From assembly GCF_000225505.1 (NCBI RefSeq), contig NZ_BACI01000067.1, forward strand, positions 1-64,000: a stretch of 64,000 nt of DNA. The letters run 5' to 3'. Below the pieces are notes generated by a model. The model did not search any database. It saw only the letters and a program-made list of their open reading frames with translations, and was not told the DNA's origin. The stretch's first letter is position 1; each line of letters begins with the position of its first letter. The translations under genes and the position numbers were made by a program. The DNA is from Gordonia alkanivorans NBRC 16433. Its GTDB lineage: Bacteria; Actinomycetota; Actinomycetes; Mycobacteriales; Mycobacteriaceae. Below are positions 61,590-64,000 of this stretch, piece after piece.

Positions 61590-64000
61590 GGGTTCCGTAC
61601 CGGAGTCGGATGCCGCGCGGGGTCGTGGAGAAACCGGCCTCGACAAGCACCTTCCCGAAATCGGTGCCGCGCACCGGTTCGGAGTCGATCGCGTCGATGG
61701 TCAGCCGGGAGATCCGGCCGGCGCGGACCAGGGCCACCAGCGCGCCGGCGGCGGATTCCAGCGCCGGGATCGAATCGGTGAACGTCAGCAGCGTCTTGCC
61801 GCCACGCTCGACGAAGCACACGAGTTCGCCGTCGACGAGCACCACCAGGGCGCCGGGCTTGCGGCCCGGGCGGTGTCCCGCGTCGGCGTCGCGGGATCGT
61901 GGCCACTCCAGCGCCGCGCCGTATGGGTTGCCGGGGTCGGTGGCGGCGAGGATGGTCGCCTCGCGCGGCGGCTTGCGGTCGGGGAGAGCGTGACGCCGCA
62001 ACTCGTCGACCGTGGCCGGGGAGGCGAACTGCGCGCCGCCGAGGCCGTCGACGTAGTAGCCGCGGCGGACCTGGCCGTTGTCCTCGAAAATGGTGAGCGC
62101 CTTGTACACCCGGGCGAATCCGCCGGTCACCTCCTCGGCGGTGACGCTGCCCCGCGTGATCACGCCGTAGCGCGTGAGCAGTTGGTCGCACAGTGCCTGC
62201 GTGGCGATGGTCGGGTCGATCTCGGGTCGGTCCAGGGCGAACCACCGGCCGCTCGCGGTCGGCGACACCGGCGGCCCGGAGGCGTGCTCGGTCAGGTAGC
62301 GCGCGGAGAGGCGACCGGCGCGGAGTCGTGGGGCCCTGCCGCGGGCGCGGTGGGCGGGCGCCGACCGTGGCGTCGTCGGGCTGCGCCGGGGATGCAGCAG
62401 TGCGCGGACGGGTGCGAACGTGTCATTGCTGACCTGTCCCGCCCAGACCAGGTCCCAGAGTGCGGATTCGATGTCCGCGGCCGGCGTCGTGGTGCCGGTG
62501 CTGATGTCCGCGGCGATCTGCGGGAACCGCAGTGCACCACCGGGGTGGAGTGCGGTGGTGATCGCATCGTGCAGGGCCGTGGTGTCGATGGTGTCGGCCT
62601 CGGAGATGGAGAACGCGGCCACGTCGGCGGGGTGCAGGGCCACCCAGCCGTCGGCGTTGCCGATGCGGCCGTGCCCCGACCACACGACCTCGCCGCTGCT
62701 CAGCAGCTCGTCGAGCATGGACGGGGCATAGTCCGAGACGCGCGCGGGCAATATCAGCGACTCCCAGGCCGACGCCGGCAGCGGGTAACCGGCCAGCTGG
62801 TCGATGACGGTGGCGAGGCCGTCGACCCCGCTGAGCTGCGTTCCGGGCGAACCGTGCTGCCATTCCACGAGGAAGCGGGTGAGAACCTCGGTGCCGACCG
62901 GTGCGACCTCGGCCCGGCTCGCGGCGAGCGACCCGCGCCGGATCTGACCGAGGACGTCGGTGTGGCACCACTGGGTGGTCGGTGCCGCTCCCTGGGCCGG
63001 ATCGGCGGTGCCGGTCTCGGGCAGGAAATCACCTTCGACGACGCGTCGTTCCGCGGCGAGGCGGGCCAGGGTGTCGCGGACGACGGCGGTCGCGATGCCC
63101 AGGGACGCCGCCGCGTCGGTGACGGTGAAGGGCCCGTGGGTGCGGGCGTAGCGCCCGATGAGGTCGCCGACCGGGTCGGGTACCGGTTCGAGGTAGGCCG
63201 CCGGGATGCCCATCGGTGCAGGGACTCCGAGTGCGTCGCGGAGTCGTGCGGTGTCGTCGATCGACGCCCACAGCGCGCGCCGGTTGTGGTTGACCGAGAT
63301 GATCTGCCCGCTGCGGTGCAGCTCGGCCAGCACCTCGGCCACCGCCGCTTCTCCCCGATATCTCGGCTCGACCTCCTCGGTGGTCAGCGGTCCGAGCCAG
63401 CGGAGGAGGTCGACGACGTCCTCGGCGTCGCGTGCCTGGCGGTCGGGTGACAGGCGTTGCAGGCGGGCGATGACCTCGGCGATGACGCCGGGATCGAGGA
63501 GCTCACGCAGGTCGACGCGGCCGAGCAGCTGCGCGAGGAGGCTGGTGTCGAGGGACAGGGCGGCGGCTCGACGTTCGGCGAGCGGCGCGTCGTCGGCGTA
63601 CATGAAGGCGCCGACGTAGCCGAACAGCAGCGACGCCGCGAACGGCGACGGACTCGGGGTCTCGGTCTCCACGACGCGGATCCGGCGCGACCGGATGCGG
63701 CCGAGCAGGTCGAGCAGTGCCGGGAGGTCGTACACGTCCTGCAGGCACTCGCGAACCGCTTCGAGGACGATCGGGAAGTCCGGGAACTTGGATGCGACGG
63801 AGAGCAATTGGGCGCTGCGCTGCCGCTGCTGCCACAGCGGCGCGCGCCGGCCGGGATCGCGCCGCGGCAGGAGCAGTGCGCGCGCGGCACATTCGCGGAA
63901 CCGCGAGGCGAACATCGACGAGTCGGCGAGACCGTCGGTCACGAGCTGTTCGACCTCGTCGGGATCGAGGAGGAAGACGTCGGCACCCGGGGGTGCGTCG
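61582..64000 (-). CDS. lhr: Large ATP-dependent helicase Lhr, N-terminal part cut by window edge
   Basis: About 805 C-terminal residues of a superfamily 2 3'-5' DNA/RNA-DNA helicase; frame open to the right edge. Visible parts include FGYVGAFMYADDAPLAERRAAALSLDTSLLAQLLGRVDLRELLDP and a winged-helix/DEAD-H-associated region ending ERGGKTLLTFTDSIPALESAAGALVALVRAGRISRLTIDAIDS. The two RecA-like motor domains with motifs I-VI lie beyond the window. Mycobacterial Lhr is about 1500 residues. Overlaps nei2, so both repair genes are co-expressed; Rv3296 by memory. Confidence 0.9.
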   Translation of the reverse strand, partial: DAPPGADVFLLDPDEVEQLVTDGLADSSMFASRFRECAARALLLPRRDPGRRAPLWQQRQRSAQLLSVASKFPDFPIVLEAVRECLQDVYDLPALLDLLGRIRSRRIRVVETETPSPSPFAASLLFGYVGAFMYADDAPLAERRAAALSLDTSLLAQLLGRVDLRELLDPGVIAEVIARLQRLSPDRQARDAEDVVDLLRWLGPLTTEEVEPRYRGEAAVAEVLAELHRSGQIISVNHNRRALWASIDDTARLRDALGVPAPMGIPAAYLEPVPDPVGDLIGRYARTHGPFTVTDAAASLGIATAVVRDTLARLAAERRVVEGDFLPETGTADPAQGAAPTTQWCHTDVLGQIRRGSLAASRAEVAPVGTEVLTRFLVEWQHGSPGTQLSGVDGLATVIDQLAGYPLPASAWESLILPARVSDYAPSMLDELLSSGEVVWSGHGRIGNADGWVALHPADVAAFSISEADTIDTTALHDAITTALHPGGALRFPQIAADISTGTTTPAADIESALWDLVWAGQVSNDTFAPVRALLHPRRSPTTPRSAPAHRARGRAPRLRAGRLSARYLTEHASGPPVSPTASGRWFALDRPEIDPTIATQALCDQLLTRYGVITRGSVTAEEVTGGFARVYKALTIFEDNGQVRRGYYVDGLGGAQFASPATVDELRRHALPDRKPPREATILAATDPGNPYGAALEWPRSRDADAGHRPGRKPGALVVLVDGELVCFVERGGKTLLTFTDSIPALESAAGALVALVRAGRISRLTIDAIDSEPVRGTDFGKVLVEAGFSTTPRGIRLRYGTHA

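Overview
The window comes from a GC-rich mycolate-type actinobacterium, most likely Gordonia or a close relative. Pointers are the GTG starts, many apparently leaderless promoters, a SAM-IV riboswitch before metY-metX, LexA and IdeR/DtxR-type boxes, PPE/ESX-like and MmpS-like proteins, and a core gene order that matches, from memory, Mycobacterium tuberculosis Rv3391 down to Rv3296. The genus is an inference; no rRNA or other marker is present.

Layout, left to right. (1) 1-12458: the edge-truncated acyl-CoA reductase acrA1, SOS-controlled dnaE2, a DUF167 protein, trmL, a PLP dehydratase, folD with a DUF3017 membrane protein, a membrane-anchored Hsp70/actin-like ATPase, and the methionine pair metY-metX under a SAM-IV riboswitch. 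(2) 12732-20006: a secreted PE-PPE-type hydrolase with a long Ser/Gly tail, an MFS exporter, bacterioferritin with its ferredoxin Bfd, xthA, trpS and a YhjD/BrkB membrane protein. (3) 19966-27856: an accessory catabolic cluster built as two divergent operons. DUF35, thiolase-like protein, P450 and TetR run left; a luciferase-like monooxygenase, CoA ligase, FMN/2Fe-2S reductase and flavin reductase run right. (4) 27938-36679: dacB, then an amine-catabolism cluster (class III aminotransferase, Lrp, aldehyde dehydrogenase, FAD amine oxidase, universal stress protein, APC permease). (5) 36763-39189: an MmpS-like secreted protein and a P450 divergent from a TetR regulator. (6) 39195-45706: sdhCDAB divergent from cdd-deoA-add, with an IdeR-like box in the shared promoter. 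(7) 45703-52729: nucleoside salvage (upp, deoD) mixed with an Rv3311-type acidic protein, an ESX-like/NlpC-P60 pair, a Pro-rich membrane protein, an enoyl-CoA hydratase and an M20 amidohydrolase. (8) 52779-64000: gamma-glutamylcyclotransferase, lpdA, a PPE-like two-gene cassette, glpK/glpD, a PPOX-fold protein, nei2 and the edge-truncated helicase lhr.

Most of the window is core metabolism and repair. The best candidate for an undescribed system is the divergent cluster at 19966-27856, which looks like a self-contained route that activates an acid to its CoA ester, oxidises it with a P450 and a two-component flavin monooxygenase, and cleaves it with a thiolase-like/DUF35 pair. The second is the IdeR-like operator embedded in overlapping sdh and cdd promoters, which would couple respiration and nucleoside salvage to iron. 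No tRNA, rRNA, CRISPR array, transposase or phage gene was seen.
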